Shown piece by piece: positions 40,488 through 50,233 of a DNA stretch of 64,000 bases. Source of the DNA: CAWJAP01 sp963834365. GTDB taxonomy: Bacteria; Acidobacteriota; Vicinamibacteria; Vicinamibacterales; Vicinamibacteraceae. The notes under the pieces are model-generated. The model saw nothing but the letters and a program-made list of their open reading frames with translations, did no database searches and was not told the DNA's origin. Both the position numbers and the translations under genes were made by a program. Each line of letters begins with the position of its first letter. Position 1 is the stretch's first letter. The stretch spans positions 62,001 to 126,000 of the forward strand of contig CAWIBS010000032.1 in assembly GCA_963834365.1 (NCBI GenBank), given 5' to 3'.

Positions 40488-40730
40488 CGCGGCCTCCTCG
40501 TGTGCCCATGTTACGCCCGCCACCGTCGACTCGCACCGGCATCTCAGCGCCGCAAAGTCGCCGTCAGGGCTGACTGCGTGTGCAGGAGTGTGCGGCCCCG
40601 TGACGCTGTCCGAACGTTTCCGGGCGCTCGCCCGTCACACGTCTTGACTAGCTGACCCGACGGCATCAAAGTGGAACTTGCCGTTCGAATTCTGCGGTTC
40701 GGCCGTTAGCACTCTACAGCACGGTCCCCC
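40488..40730. other. Divergent intergenic region
   Basis: 243 bases between the zinc peptidase and PEGA genes. No repeat family member and no strong promoter pair was seen. Confidence 0.5.
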
Positions 40731-43001
40731 ATGCGCAAGCACCAGAAACCGTTCGTCCAACAGCCGTCTGGCCCGCCTGACAACCGGCCGGCCACGGCGC
40801 CCCCTGGCCCGATTCCCACACCCGATCAAGCCGACGCCAGCTCGACCGAGGGTTCCACAGCGGTCCCCCACGGGTTCGCGGCTGACGAGACGCTGGACCC
40901 GCTCCTTGTGTCCGACCCCGACGAGGCGTCCGAGTTGTCCGACGCCGAGGAGTTCGAGCCGTCGCCGCTGCTCGTCTGGCCGCCGCCGGAAGACGAGATG
41001 GACGAATGGGAGGTCCTGCACCTGCACCAGAGTGGCCAGACCCTGATCGAGCCGATGAAGTACTCGCCCGAGCTCGGGCGCCCGGTGCCGATGACACCGC
41101 CGCGCACATCGGGAGCCGAGTCGGGCACACGTGCCGTGCCGCACGCAGAGCCGCGCGATCGCGGCTCGCGCCAGGTCACGGGTCACCAGGCCGCGCCCGG
41201 GGCCCCGACCTCACGCGACGTTCCCTCGTCCTCGTCCGCGCCGCCGCTCGGGTTCCCGACTGCGCGCCATCCCGCTGCGGTTCCACCGACGGCACCGCTC
41301 GCGCCCGCCGATTACGAGATGCCGGAGACGCAGGTCATCGAGCCGCTGATGCTGCCGGCGATCGAGCGCTCGATCGATCCGCGCGCGCGTTTCGGCCGTC
41401 CCAGTGAGCCGTCGACGACGCCACGGCTGTCGCCGATCGCACCACCGCCGGAGGCAGGCCGGTCCGATTCGCAGCCGGCCGGGCCGCGTCCGGCGTGGCC
41501 CGACCCGCTCGGGGTCCGCCCGCCGGCCGACCCCTTCAGACCTGGCGATCCGGGCCTTCCCGCGGCGCGTGCGCCCGAGGACACGAATCCCGGGCTGATG
41601 ACGCGCATCCTGCCCGCGCCTCCACGCGCCGATGGAACGCGTCCTGTTCCTCCCGGCCCATCGCCCCGCGCCTCGCAGGCCGACACGGGGCGGATCGTCC
41701 GGCCCGCCGTCCCGGGACGACCGGTCGCTGCAAAGCCTCTCGAGACACCGGCGCCGCCTCCGTCTCTCGTGGACACGCTGCCCACGGGGATCAAACTGTC
41801 GTCGCTGTTTGCGAAGACGGCGACCGGCGAGCCGGCTGTCCAGGCTCCCGTGTCAGCCGGTGACCTTGTCATCCATCGCGCACCGGCCGCCAGCGCGGAG
41901 AGCGTGCCGTTCACGTCACCCGTCGCCGACATCACGGCTCCGGCGGCAGGCCATGTCGCTCGACCGGTCCAGCCGTACCGCTCGAAGGGGTGGCGCCTGG
42001 CGCTCGCGATGCTGGCGGTGGCGGTCATCGCCCAACTGGTATGGCTGTCGATGCGGACGGTCGAACCGGCGGCCGCGGCGGTCCTCCCCGCGACGCTGGT
42101 CGTGGATTCCTCGCCTTCGGGGGCGACCCTGCTCGTGGACGGGAGCGTCGTGGGCAGCACGCCGTTCCGTGGCCCCGTGCCCCCCGGCCAGCATCAGCTC
42201 GAGGTGCGGTCTGGTGAATTGAGCCGCCCGTTGGCGATCACACTCCAGGCTGGCACGGTGTCTTCGTACATCGTGGAGCTGGGCCCCGCGGCACCGGTCA
42301 CGCCGCCGCCCACCGTCACGACCGCGGCCATCGAAGTTCGCACTGACCCGCCGGGCGCGCGCGTCTCGATCGGCGGCGTCTCACGCGGCGTCACGCCGCT
42401 CGTCGTCCAAGGTCTCGCGCCCGGACGGCACCAGGTACAGCTCAGCGGACCCTTCCGGCCGGTGACGCGGACCGTAACCGTGGCCGGAGGACAGCAGGCG
42501 CTGCTCGTGGTCACGCCGAAACCCACGACCGATCGGGAGCGCGACGAGCGGGAGGATAGGGCGGAGGCTGCGGTGCGTCCCACGGGCGGCCGCGGCAGCT
42601 TCTCGATCCAGGCGCCAATCGTCCTTCGGGTCATGCGCAACGGCGAGTTCATGGGCACGAGCGAAGACTCGCGCATCCAGGTGCCGGCCGGGACGTACGA
42701 CATCACGCTCGAGAACGATGGCGTCGGCTATCGTGAGAGCCGGAGCGTCCAGGTCACGGCAGGACGTCACGTCGCGATCCCCATCGAGCTGCCGCAGGGG
42801 TCGCTCAACATCAACGCCCGGCCGTGGGCCGAGATCTTCGTCGACGGCAAGCCGGTGGGTCAAACCCCTGTGGCGCAGCTCGCGCTTCCCGTCGGCGCGC
42901 ACGAAATCGTCTTCCGTCACCCGGACTACCCCGAACGCCGGCAATCCGTCCTGGTCAAGGTCGGAGCTCCCGGCAGATCGTTCGTCGATTTCACGCGATG
43001 A
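40731..43001 (+). CDS. PEGA-domain protein with Pro-rich cytoplasmic part and one membrane helix
   Basis: A 756-residue protein. Residues 1-415 are low-complexity, rich in Pro, Ala, Arg and Ser. A single membrane helix follows at about 420-441 (LALAMLAVAVIAQLVWLSM). Three or four PEGA domains make up the exterior: LVVDSSPSGATLLVDGSVVG, IEVRTDPPGARVSIGGVSRG, and a final LNINARPWAEIFVDGKPVGQ. PEGA domains are found in surface-layer and kinase-linked proteins and presumably bind wall or protein partners. The long disordered part before the helix suggests interaction or anchoring. Its stop overlaps the next gene's ATG (ATGA). Confidence 0.82.
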   Translation: MRKHQKPFVQQPSGPPDNRPATAPPGPIPTPDQADASSTEGSTAVPHGFAADETLDPLLVSDPDEASELSDAEEFEPSPLLVWPPPEDEMDEWEVLHLHQSGQTLIEPMKYSPELGRPVPMTPPRTSGAESGTRAVPHAEPRDRGSRQVTGHQAAPGAPTSRDVPSSSSAPPLGFPTARHPAAVPPTAPLAPADYEMPETQVIEPLMLPAIERSIDPRARFGRPSEPSTTPRLSPIAPPPEAGRSDSQPAGPRPAWPDPLGVRPPADPFRPGDPGLPAARAPEDTNPGLMTRILPAPPRADGTRPVPPGPSPRASQADTGRIVRPAVPGRPVAAKPLETPAPPPSLVDTLPTGIKLSSLFAKTATGEPAVQAPVSAGDLVIHRAPAASAESVPFTSPVADITAPAAGHVARPVQPYRSKGWRLALAMLAVAVIAQLVWLSMRTVEPAAAAVLPATLVVDSSPSGATLLVDGSVVGSTPFRGPVPPGQHQLEVRSGELSRPLAITLQAGTVSSYIVELGPAAPVTPPPTVTTAAIEVRTDPPGARVSIGGVSRGVTPLVVQGLAPGRHQVQLSGPFRPVTRTVTVAGGQQALLVVTPKPTTDRERDEREDRAEAAVRPTGGRGSFSIQAPIVLRVMRNGEFMGTSEDSRIQVPAGTYDITLENDGVGYRESRSVQVTAGRHVAIPIELPQGSLNINARPWAEIFVDGKPVGQTPVAQLALPVGAHEIVFRHPDYPERRQSVLVKVGAPGRSFVDFTR

Positions 43002-43981
43002 CCCGACTGGCCGGTACGGCAATCGTCCTGTGGCTGTTCGTGGTCGGTGTTCCGGGGATTCTGAACGCCGCCATCCAGGACTCGCTTGCCGCGGCGCGCG
43101 AGCTCTATGTGTCGGCCGCGTACGACGACGCGCTCGCGATGCTGGATCGGCTGCGATCGGCGGAGACACCGTCGAGCGAGGCCCGCGCCATCGAGCAGTA
43201 CCGGGCGTTCTGCCTGTTCGCCATGGCCCGCACGACGGAGGCCGAGCAGGCCGTCGAACGGGCGGTCGCCATCGATCCCACATGGGAGCTCGAAGACGGC
43301 GAGGCGCCGCCGCGGCTCGTCACGTTCTTCTCTGGCGTGCGGGCGCGGGTGCTGTCGTCGGTTCTCCGCGATCGCCTGTCCGCGGCCAAGATTCTGAACA
43401 ACGAGAAGAAGTACGATGCGGCGGCCGAGGCGTTCACGAGCTTCCTCGCCCTGCTCGACCATCCGGCGATCGCGCGCGTGGCGAGTCGCGACCTCGCCGA
43501 TCTCCGGACTGTCGCCAGCGGCTTCCGCGACCTGGCCGTCGCCGCGCGCGATCAGGAGGCCAAGGCCGAGGAGCGCGAACGTGTCGTGGCCCAGCGCGAG
43601 AAGGAGCTGGAGAAGGCCGCAGCGGCGGCGCCACCACCACCACCCGCGCCCGCCGAGCCGGGAGCGGCGGAGACGGGAGGGCGGCCCGCAGTCCCGACCG
43701 CCTCGAACGAGCCGGTCGTGCCCCCGGCCGTTCTCCAACAACAGATCCCGCGGCCCACGGGCCTCAACGTCCCCATCTCGGGTCGCGCGGTCATCGTGGT
43801 GGACGTGCTGATCGACGAGTTCGGGCGCGTCGAGCGCTCGTCCATCCGACAGTCGGTCAACCGCGTTTACGAGATGCAGCTCCTGTCGGCGATCCGCGGC
43901 TGGCGCTACACACCGGCCACACAGGCCGGCAAGGCCGTCAAGTACGTCAAGACGCTCGAAATCGAGCTGGTGCCGCGCTGA
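42998..43981 (+). CDS. Exported protein with TPR-like N-terminus and TonB C-terminal domain
   Basis: A 327-residue protein. Signal peptide (VLWLFVVGVPGILNA), helical TPR-like region (residues ~25-180), a charged coiled-coil segment (QEAKAEERERVVAQREKEL), a Pro/Ala linker and a TonB C-terminal-like domain (AVIVVDVLIDEFGRVERSSI, LLSAIRGWRYTPATQAGKAV). It is probably an envelope protein that joins a periplasmic scaffold to the TonB-C fold rather than a true TonB, since it lacks the usual N-terminal anchor and ExbB/D partners. Translationally coupled to the PEGA gene. Confidence 0.8.
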   Translation: MTRLAGTAIVLWLFVVGVPGILNAAIQDSLAAARELYVSAAYDDALAMLDRLRSAETPSSEARAIEQYRAFCLFAMARTTEAEQAVERAVAIDPTWELEDGEAPPRLVTFFSGVRARVLSSVLRDRLSAAKILNNEKKYDAAAEAFTSFLALLDHPAIARVASRDLADLRTVASGFRDLAVAARDQEAKAEERERVVAQREKELEKAAAAAPPPPPAPAEPGAAETGGRPAVPTASNEPVVPPAVLQQQIPRPTGLNVPISGRAVIVVDVLIDEFGRVERSSIRQSVNRVYEMQLLSAIRGWRYTPATQAGKAVKYVKTLEIELVPR

Positions 43982-44008
43982 GTCCGCCGACCGCCGCACC
44001 CGCCGCGA

Positions 44009-45319
44009 TCAGAGCAGGCGGAGGAACGAGCCGTCCGGGCGCCTGCGCTTGAACTCGCCATACCACCGGCACGGGACATAGAGCAGTCCCAGTCCCAGCA
44101 GCCAGAACGGATACATCTGAAGAATCGTGGTGCCGGCGGGGAAGAACCGCCCGATTGCCGCGTACAGCCACAGGTGCGTGATGAAGAAGAACAGCGGCAC
44201 GCTTCCGAAGACCCTCAGCGGCGCCGTGAACCGGGAAGCGCCGGCACGGGTGCGTTCGATGAGCGCGAGGAGCAGGAAGTTTGCGCCGAGTGTCAGCAGC
44301 AGGAAGGTCAGACCCGGCGGATACTTGGTCACGTTCAGGAACCCGATCCAGCCAGGCTGCGCCGGTTGGAAGCTCCCCACGCTTCCGGATACCCGCAGGA
44401 TGACGAACAGCAGAAGGAAAGCCCCACCCGCGATGCCAAGGCGGGAGAAGGCACGATTGGGGTCCGCTGTGAGTGCCCGGCCGAACGCGAGTCCGAGGAG
44501 CGTCGGTCCAAGCCACGGGATCGTCGGGTAGATCGCGAGCACCGGTGGCGCGAAGCCCGGCACGGCCAGTGCGCCCAGCAGTGGATGGATTGGCGCGGCG
44601 GCCGCTGAAGCAGACGGTGTGAGCAGGTGCGTCGCCAACACGCAGAGCGCGGAGCAGGCGACCAGCACCCGGGCCGGAAGCCCGGCGAGCAGCGCCGACG
44701 CCACGAGCGCGGAGCCCAGCCCGTAGAGGACGCCGAGGATGAGGACGATGCCGCCCGGAGCGCCCGGCACGCGCAGCCCGTAGCTTTCGATGCGCGTCGC
44801 CCCCGCCATCCCGAACGCTGACGCCGTGTTCTCGAGAAGCTGCCCGAGAAGGATGAGCGTCAGGCCCCTGAGGACGAGGTGCCGCGTGATGCGGGCGCCG
44901 CTCCATCCGGCGGTGCTGCGCGAGGCGGCAAACAACGCCGCGCCGGCCCCCATCAGGAACATGAATCCGGGGGCACACAGATGCGTGACGAGCCGCGTCA
45001 CGAAGGCGAGTGCATCGCCCTGGTAGTCCGGAAGACTTCCGCCCCAGAACTCGGCGGGGTGGTTCTTGGCGATGAATCCGCGGGCGTGGTCGATCGCCAT
45101 GAGGACGATGATCAGGCCCCGCATGACGTCGAGCGACGCCAACCGCGCGGTACCTGGGTGGGCTGGACCGATGTGGCGCAGGCCTTCAGGCCTGCCCGGG
45201 CCTGCGTTGGCCGGGAAGCCCGGCGCCACCCTGGCGGGCCCGTTGTCAGCGCCAGCCGGCGCCGGCTCTCGTCCGGACGTGAGGTCACGTGCCATTGGCA
45301 ATTCCCGGCGAGTATGCAC
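44009..45319 (-). CDS. DUF1624 / heparan-alpha-glucosaminide acetyltransferase-like membrane protein
   Basis: A 436-residue protein with about ten membrane helices. Family features are RLASLDVMRGLIIVLMAIDHARGF at the start of the domain, HLCAPGFMFLMGAGAALF, and YPTIPWLGPTLLGLAFGRAL. Related to the catalytic part of HGSNAT and to acyltransferase-3 proteins; the bacterial substrate is unknown. Residues ~1-58 precede the normal start of the domain and include a palindrome-encoded stretch (GRPEGLRHIG, repeat at 45178-45195), so the true start may be further in. Confidence 0.82.
   Translation of the reverse strand: MHTRRELPMARDLTSGREPAPAGADNGPARVAPGFPANAGPGRPEGLRHIGPAHPGTARLASLDVMRGLIIVLMAIDHARGFIAKNHPAEFWGGSLPDYQGDALAFVTRLVTHLCAPGFMFLMGAGAALFAASRSTAGWSGARITRHLVLRGLTLILLGQLLENTASAFGMAGATRIESYGLRVPGAPGGIVLILGVLYGLGSALVASALLAGLPARVLVACSALCVLATHLLTPSASAAAAPIHPLLGALAVPGFAPPVLAIYPTIPWLGPTLLGLAFGRALTADPNRAFSRLGIAGGAFLLLFVILRVSGSVGSFQPAQPGWIGFLNVTKYPPGLTFLLLTLGANFLLLALIERTRAGASRFTAPLRVFGSVPLFFFITHLWLYAAIGRFFPAGTTILQMYPFWLLGLGLLYVPCRWYGEFKRRRPDGSFLRLL
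45178..45195. repeat. Palindrome GCAGGCCT-TC-AGGCCTGC
   Basis: Perfect 8-bp arms inside the extended N-terminus of the DUF1624 protein. Confidence 0.8.
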
Positions 45320-45587
45320 GCCTCACCGGCGTAAGGTGCTCAAGAATCCATGAAGAAGCGACGAAAGTTGACCCGCCGCCATATGGCAGGCGACTATTGT
45401 CGGTTGGCGTTGCTCCGGACCGCCCTCCAGGGAGCCTGCAGCAACCCGTCCCATTCGACGCGGTCTGTGCCGCGACTCATGGCGGGCCTGAAGGCCCGCC
45501 CTCCTGCGGATCCTGACAGCCGACAGCGATCGCTGGTCACTGGTAGCTCGTCACTCGTCACTCGTACCCGGTAACTGATCGCCACCC
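45320..45587. other. Intergenic region upstream of typA
   Basis: 268 bases. It contains a TTGACC hexamer at about 45369 without a convincing -10 partner, palindrome GGCGGGCCT-GA-AGGCCCGCC (45481-45500) with the CCTCCTGCGGA flank, and heptamers CTCGTCA (45543-45570). Confidence 0.65.
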
Positions 45588-47408
45588 ATGCGTCCCGTCG
45601 CCAATCCGTCGATTCGTAACATCGCCATCGTCGCCCACGTCGATCACGGCAAGACCACGCTCGTGGACGCGCTGCTGCACCAGAGCGGCATCTTCAGGGC
45701 CAACGAGCGGGTTGCCGAACGGGCGATGGACAACACCGATCTCGAGCGTGAGCGGGGCATCACGATTCTCGCCAAGAACACCGCGGTCCACTATCGGGAC
45801 CTGCTCATCAACATCGTGGACACGCCGGGGCACGCCGACTTCGGCGGAGAGGTCGAGCGGACGCTGTCGATGGTGGACGGCGTACTGCTGCTCGTGGACG
45901 CGTCGGAGGGGCCGCTCCCGCAGACGCGCTTCGTCCTGCGCAAGGCCCTCGAGCGCCGGCTGACACCCGTCATCGTGATCAACAAGATCGATCGCCCGGA
46001 TGCCCGGCCGCAGGAAGTGCTGAACGAGATCTACGACCTGTTCATCGACCTCGATGCCAGCGAGGACCAGTTGGAGTTTCCGGTGCTCTACACGAACGCG
46101 CGCGCCGGCACCTCGACCTCCGAGCTCGCCAGGCCCGGCGAGGATCTCCGCCCGCTCTTCGACGCCATCGTCGAGCACATTCCCCCGCCGCATGGTGCCG
46201 TCGATCACCCGCTGCAGATGCTGATCGCCAACCTCGACTCGAGCGACTACCTCGGGCGCATCGCCATCGGCCGCATCTTCAACGGATCCGTGCGCATCAA
46301 CGACGTCGTCGCCGTCGCCAAGCTCGACGGATCGTTCGCGCAGACGCGTGTCACCAAGCTCTTCGCCTTCGAGGGCCTCAAACGCGTGGACGTGACCGCG
46401 GCGGCGGCGGGCGACATCGTGTGCCTGGCCGGCGTCGAGGACATCACCATCGGCGAGACGGTGACCGATCCGACGACTCCGATGCCGATTCCGCCGATTG
46501 CCGTCGACGAGCCGACAGTGTCGATGATCTTCGGCATCAACACGTCGCCGATCGCCGGACGCGAAGGGCAGTTCGTCACGTCGCGCAACCTGCGCGAACG
46601 GCTGCTCCGCGAGCTGGTCGGCAACGTCTCGATCCGGGTCGAGGACACCGAGGCCCCCGAGCTGATGAAGGTCGTGGGCCGCGGTGAGCTGCAGCTCGCG
46701 ATCCTGATCGAGATGATGCGGCGCGAGGGCTACGAGGTGCAGGTGTCGCGGCCGGAGATCGTGACCAAGGAGACCGCGGGCGGGCGCGTCGAGCCGGTCG
46801 AGGAGGTGGTCATCGACGTTCCCGAGGAGTTCCAGGGCGTGGTCATCGCGACGATGGGCACGAGGCGCGGCACACCGACGCGGATGGTCAACAACGGCAG
46901 TGGACGCGTGCGGCTGGAGTTCCGCATCCCCTCGCGGGGCCTCATCGGCTTCCGATCGCAGTTCCTCACCGACACGCGTGGCACGGGCATCATGAACCAC
47001 CTGTTCGCAGGCTGGGAGCCGTGGCACGGCCCGATTCCGTCGCGGGCGACGGGCGCGCTGGTCGCCGACCGGACCGGTCCGGCGACCGCCTTCGCGATCT
47101 CGAACCTCCAGGACCGCGGCGAGATCTTCATCGACCCTGGCACCGAGGTCTACGAGGGCATGATCATCGGCGAGAACTCGCGCGCCAACGACCTCGACGT
47201 CAACGTGACGAAGGAGAAGAAGCAGACGAACATGCGGGCATCCACGGCGGACGAAGCGATCCGGCTGATCCCGCCGCGCAAGCTGTCGCTCGAGCAGGCG
47301 ATTGAGTTCATCAACGACGATGAGCTGGTGGAGGTGACTCCCCGGAGCATCCGCCTGCGCAAGAAGGTGCTGGCGTCGAATCAGCGGCCGAAGAAGAGTG
47401 ACAAGTGA
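45588..47408 (+). CDS. typA: Ribosome-associated translational GTPase TypA/BipA
   Basis: A 606-residue intact translation-factor GTPase. G-domain motifs: G1 AHVDHGKTT, G2 region ERERGITILAKNTAV, G3 DTPGHADFGGEVER, G4 VINKIDRPDARP. EF-G-like domains II, III and V follow, with the TypA-specific C-terminal domain (GRGELQLAILIEMMRREGYE, LIGFRSQFLTDTRGTGIMNH, KLSLEQAIEFINDDELVEVTP). It binds the 70S ribosome and helps assembly and growth under stress, as known for the family. Its ATG follows a repeat-filled gap; no neighbour appears co-transcribed. Confidence 0.97.
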   Translation: MRPVANPSIRNIAIVAHVDHGKTTLVDALLHQSGIFRANERVAERAMDNTDLERERGITILAKNTAVHYRDLLINIVDTPGHADFGGEVERTLSMVDGVLLLVDASEGPLPQTRFVLRKALERRLTPVIVINKIDRPDARPQEVLNEIYDLFIDLDASEDQLEFPVLYTNARAGTSTSELARPGEDLRPLFDAIVEHIPPPHGAVDHPLQMLIANLDSSDYLGRIAIGRIFNGSVRINDVVAVAKLDGSFAQTRVTKLFAFEGLKRVDVTAAAAGDIVCLAGVEDITIGETVTDPTTPMPIPPIAVDEPTVSMIFGINTSPIAGREGQFVTSRNLRERLLRELVGNVSIRVEDTEAPELMKVVGRGELQLAILIEMMRREGYEVQVSRPEIVTKETAGGRVEPVEEVVIDVPEEFQGVVIATMGTRRGTPTRMVNNGSGRVRLEFRIPSRGLIGFRSQFLTDTRGTGIMNHLFAGWEPWHGPIPSRATGALVADRTGPATAFAISNLQDRGEIFIDPGTEVYEGMIIGENSRANDLDVNVTKEKKQTNMRASTADEAIRLIPPRKLSLEQAIEFINDDELVEVTPRSIRLRKKVLASNQRPKKSDK

Positions 47409-47592
47409 CAAGTGACAGTGACAAGTGACGAGTGACGAGTGAACAAGCGACGAGTGACAAGTGACGAATGACGACTCGAGGCAGTGAATCCGCGGAACAG
47501 GGTCGACTCGTCTGCTCGGGGTCGCTCGTCGCTGGTCGCTCGTCGCTGGTCGCTGGTCAGCTTGTCACTTGTCACTGGTCTGTGGTACTCCG
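47409..47592. repeat. Heptamer arrays (GACAAGT and TCGCTGG units)
   Basis: AGTGACA/AGTGACG copies (47401-47470) and TCGCTGG/TCGCTCG copies (47520-47585) fill the convergent gap between typA and the DUF4380 gene. Confidence 0.85.
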
Positions 47593-48592
47593 TCAGCGCG
47601 CCCTGGCCAGCACGGGCGCGAGCGCCTGCTCGACCTCGGCTTCCGAGGCCCCGAGGTTCACGTCCTTGAACAGCCACCAGCGCTCGGTGTGCTCGGCGGA
47701 TTCGCCGGGGGCGAGCGTCTTCAACGGGCCCACGGTTTCGACCTCGATGAACGTGGTCTCGGTGAAGACCTCGGTCGAGCTGCCGTAGTCAGGGTAGGCG
47801 GCCTGTTCCTGGAACGCGACGCGCTTGAGGAACAGCGTGCCCTGACGGGCATACGCAGCCCACCCGGCCTTGTTCATGACCCCGAGCTTCTGCGGCGCCG
47901 GCTTCGACGCATCGGTCGAGAGCCGGATGTACTTCGGCCCGATCTGGAAGCGCGGATCCGAGAGATCGGTGTAATGCCAGAGGACGAGCGCGCGGGCCGG
48001 AAGCAGCTCGTCCTGGTGCCGCTTGTACCGGTTCCTGCGGCACGATCGCCGTCCCGCCGCCGTTCATGATGGTGAGCGCCCAGGGCGCGAGCTCGACGCT
48101 CGTCGGGCTGCGATTGGTCAGGCGGTGGAGCAGGGTCACGCCGCTGCCCGTCTCGTCGAGCGTCACGACGATCTCCTTCTCGATGCCGGTGCCGGGCTCG
48201 ACCGGTTGCGTGAGCCGGATGCTGCGTGGGCCGGATGCGGTGTGCGCGATCGGGGTGTTGTCGGGGCCATAGCTCCGCGGCTGGCCCTCCGGCGCGATCC
48301 ACAGCCGGTGCCCGCCCCAGGGCTGCCAGTCCGTCTTCTTCTCGAGCGATCCGCCCAGCTCGCCGAGGATGTTGTCGGCGCCGACGAACGCGTAGCGGAT
48401 GACCCGCGGACCGATGTCGGTCGTCACGACGACCTCGACCTGGCCGTTGGTCAGCTTGAGGCAGTTGGGCAGCGACAGACAGGAGACTTTCTCCACGGTG
48501 ACCTCGGCAGACGCAGCACGCGTGACAGGCGGAGAGAGATGACTGGCCGCGAGCACCATGGCGGTGCAGACGGCCGAACGGAGCGGGCGCAT
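47593..48592 (-). CDS. DUF4380-like exported protein (one frameshift)
   Basis: About 332 residues with a signal peptide (AMVLAASHLSPPVTRA). The DUF4380-like fold shows in CLKLTNGQVEVVVTTDIGPR, VGADNILGELGG, WGGHRLWIAPEGQPRSYGPD and LLHRLTNRSPTSVELAPWAL, which resembles aldose-epimerase-type beta-sandwich proteins. The frame changes near 48033 (IVPQE to NRYKRHQDELLPARALVLW); the remainder ends with WWLFKDVNLGASEAEVEQAL. A carbohydrate-binding role is plausible but unproven. Confidence 0.75.
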
Positions 48593-48679
48593 GGCGGTGA
48601 GACTAGCAGCGAGAGCGGCCAGCTGTCAGCTTTTGGGATAAGATCACGCCCGCCAGCATTGCCAGATCGTGATGGGTTC

Positions 48680-49150
48680 GTGCGCCGATTCTCTCTTCCA
48701 CTCCTCCTGCTCGTGCTCGTGGCCGCCGCTGCATGCAGCAGCGGATACGACGACAGCCCCCCGGCTCCCACGCAACCCAGCACGCCGCCCCCGCAGGGCC
48801 CGGCGACGCTGCAGGTCGTGGACCTGACGACCGGCGAAGGCACGGAGGCGACCGGCACGCGCGCCGTGCTGGTGCACTACACGCTGTGGCTCTATGACCC
48901 GGCGGGGCCCGATACGAAGGGCACCCGCATCGAGAGCTCCCGCGATGCGGGGCGGCAGCCCTACCCCTTCCGGCTTGGCACGAACGCCGTCATCGCCGGA
49001 TTCGAGCAGGGCGTGACGGGGATGAAGGTCGGCGGCAACCGACGGGTGACGGTCCCGCCCTCGCTCGCCTACGGCAGCACTGCCAACGGCAACATCCCGG
49101 GCAACTCCTGGCTCGTGTTCGAAGTCGAGCTCCTCGCGGCGGTGGACTGA
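48680..49150 (+). CDS. FKBP-type peptidyl-prolyl isomerase lipoprotein
   Basis: A 156-residue protein from a GTG start at 48680, with a lipoprotein signal (LLLLVLVAAAACSS) and a Pro-rich spacer. A single FKBP domain follows: VHYTLWLYD, PYPFRLGTNAVIAGFEQGVTGM, GGNRRVTVPPSLAYGS and LVFEVELLAAV. It should accelerate Pro cis/trans isomerisation in the periplasm. The frame is open upstream but that part is antisense to the DUF4380 gene. Standalone gene. Confidence 0.9.
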   Translation: MRRFSLPLLLLVLVAAAACSSGYDDSPPAPTQPSTPPPQGPATLQVVDLTTGEGTEATGTRAVLVHYTLWLYDPAGPDTKGTRIESSRDAGRQPYPFRLGTNAVIAGFEQGVTGMKVGGNRRVTVPPSLAYGSTANGNIPGNSWLVFEVELLAAVD

Positions 49151-49159
49151 TGCCACCCA

Positions 49160-50128
49160 TCATTCCTCGGCCGGCGCTGAGACGACAGCGGTTCGAATAC
49201 GCGACACGAGCAAGCCGGTGATGATCAGCGCCGCCCCCAACAGCTTGGCGGCCGGTACCGGCTCGGCGAGCCAGATCGCCGCGGTGATGAGCGCGGTGAC
49301 CGGGACGAGGTTCGAGTACACGGACGTGCGGGCGCTGCCGAGGCGCTGGACGGCCGCGTACCAAATCACGTACGAGAAGTTCAGCGCCAGCAGCGCCGAG
49401 AGCACGATGGCCACCCAGACGAGCGCCGGCAGCTGCGACCAGTCCACCCCGCGCACCTGCTCGAGGCTGTAGGGCACGTAGACGAGCGTGCCGAAGGCCA
49501 TCGACCAGCCCGTCACGACCAGCGGTGAGTGACGGCGCAGCAGCTCCTGCCCCGCGAGCGTGTAGACCGTCCAGCACAAGACGCACACGAGCATCATCGC
49601 GTCGCCGGCGAGCGAGCTGCCCGAGACATGAGCTCCGCGTCCGACGACCAGATACATGCCGATCGCGGAGACGGCGATCCCCGCCCAGTGCGAGGGCGCA
49701 AGGCGATCACGGCCGACCAGCGCGCTGCCAATCGAGACCGCGATTGGCGTGACCCCGATGATGAGCGAGGCGTTGGCGACGTTGGTCCTGGCGAGCCCTT
49801 CGACGAAGAACGCCTGGTAGAGGAAGTGCCCGATGACGCCGAGCACCGCCAGGACGACCCAGTCGCGACCCGTGATCCGGGAGGCCGTTCGGAAGAGCGC
49901 GAGCGGCGTCGTTCCGCCCGGTGTGATTTCGGCGATCGCCGCCGTCATCTGCGGTCCACCGACGCGCCGCACGAACGTGCTCGCGGCAATCAGCGCGAGA
50001 AAGACCGCCGACGCGCACGACAGCCGGACGACGTTGAAGGCGAGCGGCGGCAGCTCGCGAAAGACCGCCTTGAGGACGGTGTAGTTCGCGCCCCAGAGCA
50101 GGACGACCAGCAGGAGGAGCGCGTCCAT
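49160..50128 (-). CDS. EamA-family (DMT superfamily) transporter
   Basis: A 322-residue protein with ten membrane helices in two EamA repeats. Repeat one begins LLLLVVLLWGANYTVLKAVF and ends FFVEGLARTNVANASLIIGV; repeat two ends VTALITAAIWLAEPVPAAKLLGAALIITGLLV. DMT proteins export metabolites or amino acids; specificity cannot be read. Intact. Its start lies ~105 bases downstream of the atpE stop, separated by a 13-bp hairpin. Confidence 0.9.
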   Translation of the reverse strand: MDALLLLVVLLWGANYTVLKAVFRELPPLAFNVVRLSCASAVFLALIAASTFVRRVGGPQMTAAIAEITPGGTTPLALFRTASRITGRDWVVLAVLGVIGHFLYQAFFVEGLARTNVANASLIIGVTPIAVSIGSALVGRDRLAPSHWAGIAVSAIGMYLVVGRGAHVSGSSLAGDAMMLVCVLCWTVYTLAGQELLRRHSPLVVTGWSMAFGTLVYVPYSLEQVRGVDWSQLPALVWVAIVLSALLALNFSYVIWYAAVQRLGSARTSVYSNLVPVTALITAAIWLAEPVPAAKLLGAALIITGLLVSRIRTAVVSAPAEE

Positions 50129-50161
50129 GTTCGAAGGCGTCGGCCCAGGTCTGGAGGCTCG

Positions 50162-50190
50162 AGCGGCTCGAGGTCGAACCTCGAGCCGCT
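50162..50190 (-). terminator. 13-bp perfect hairpin, possible end of the atp operon
   Basis: AGCGGCTCGAGGT-CGA-ACCTCGAGCCGCT, between the atpE stop and the EamA start. No T tract follows, so Rho-independent termination is uncertain. GAGCCCT heptamers lie beside it. Confidence 0.45.
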
Positions 50191-50233
50191 GAGCCCAGAG
50201 CCCTGAGTCTCGAGCCCCGAAAAGGCCCTCTCG

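Noticed and set aside
42998..43981. TonB-C protein considered as the energiser of the TonB receptors
   Set aside because: It lacks the N-terminal membrane anchor and Pro-rich spacer of TonB, and no exbB/exbD genes are near.
47401..47470. Tandem repeats considered as a CRISPR array
   Set aside because: The units are 7 bases with no spacers and no cas genes nearby.
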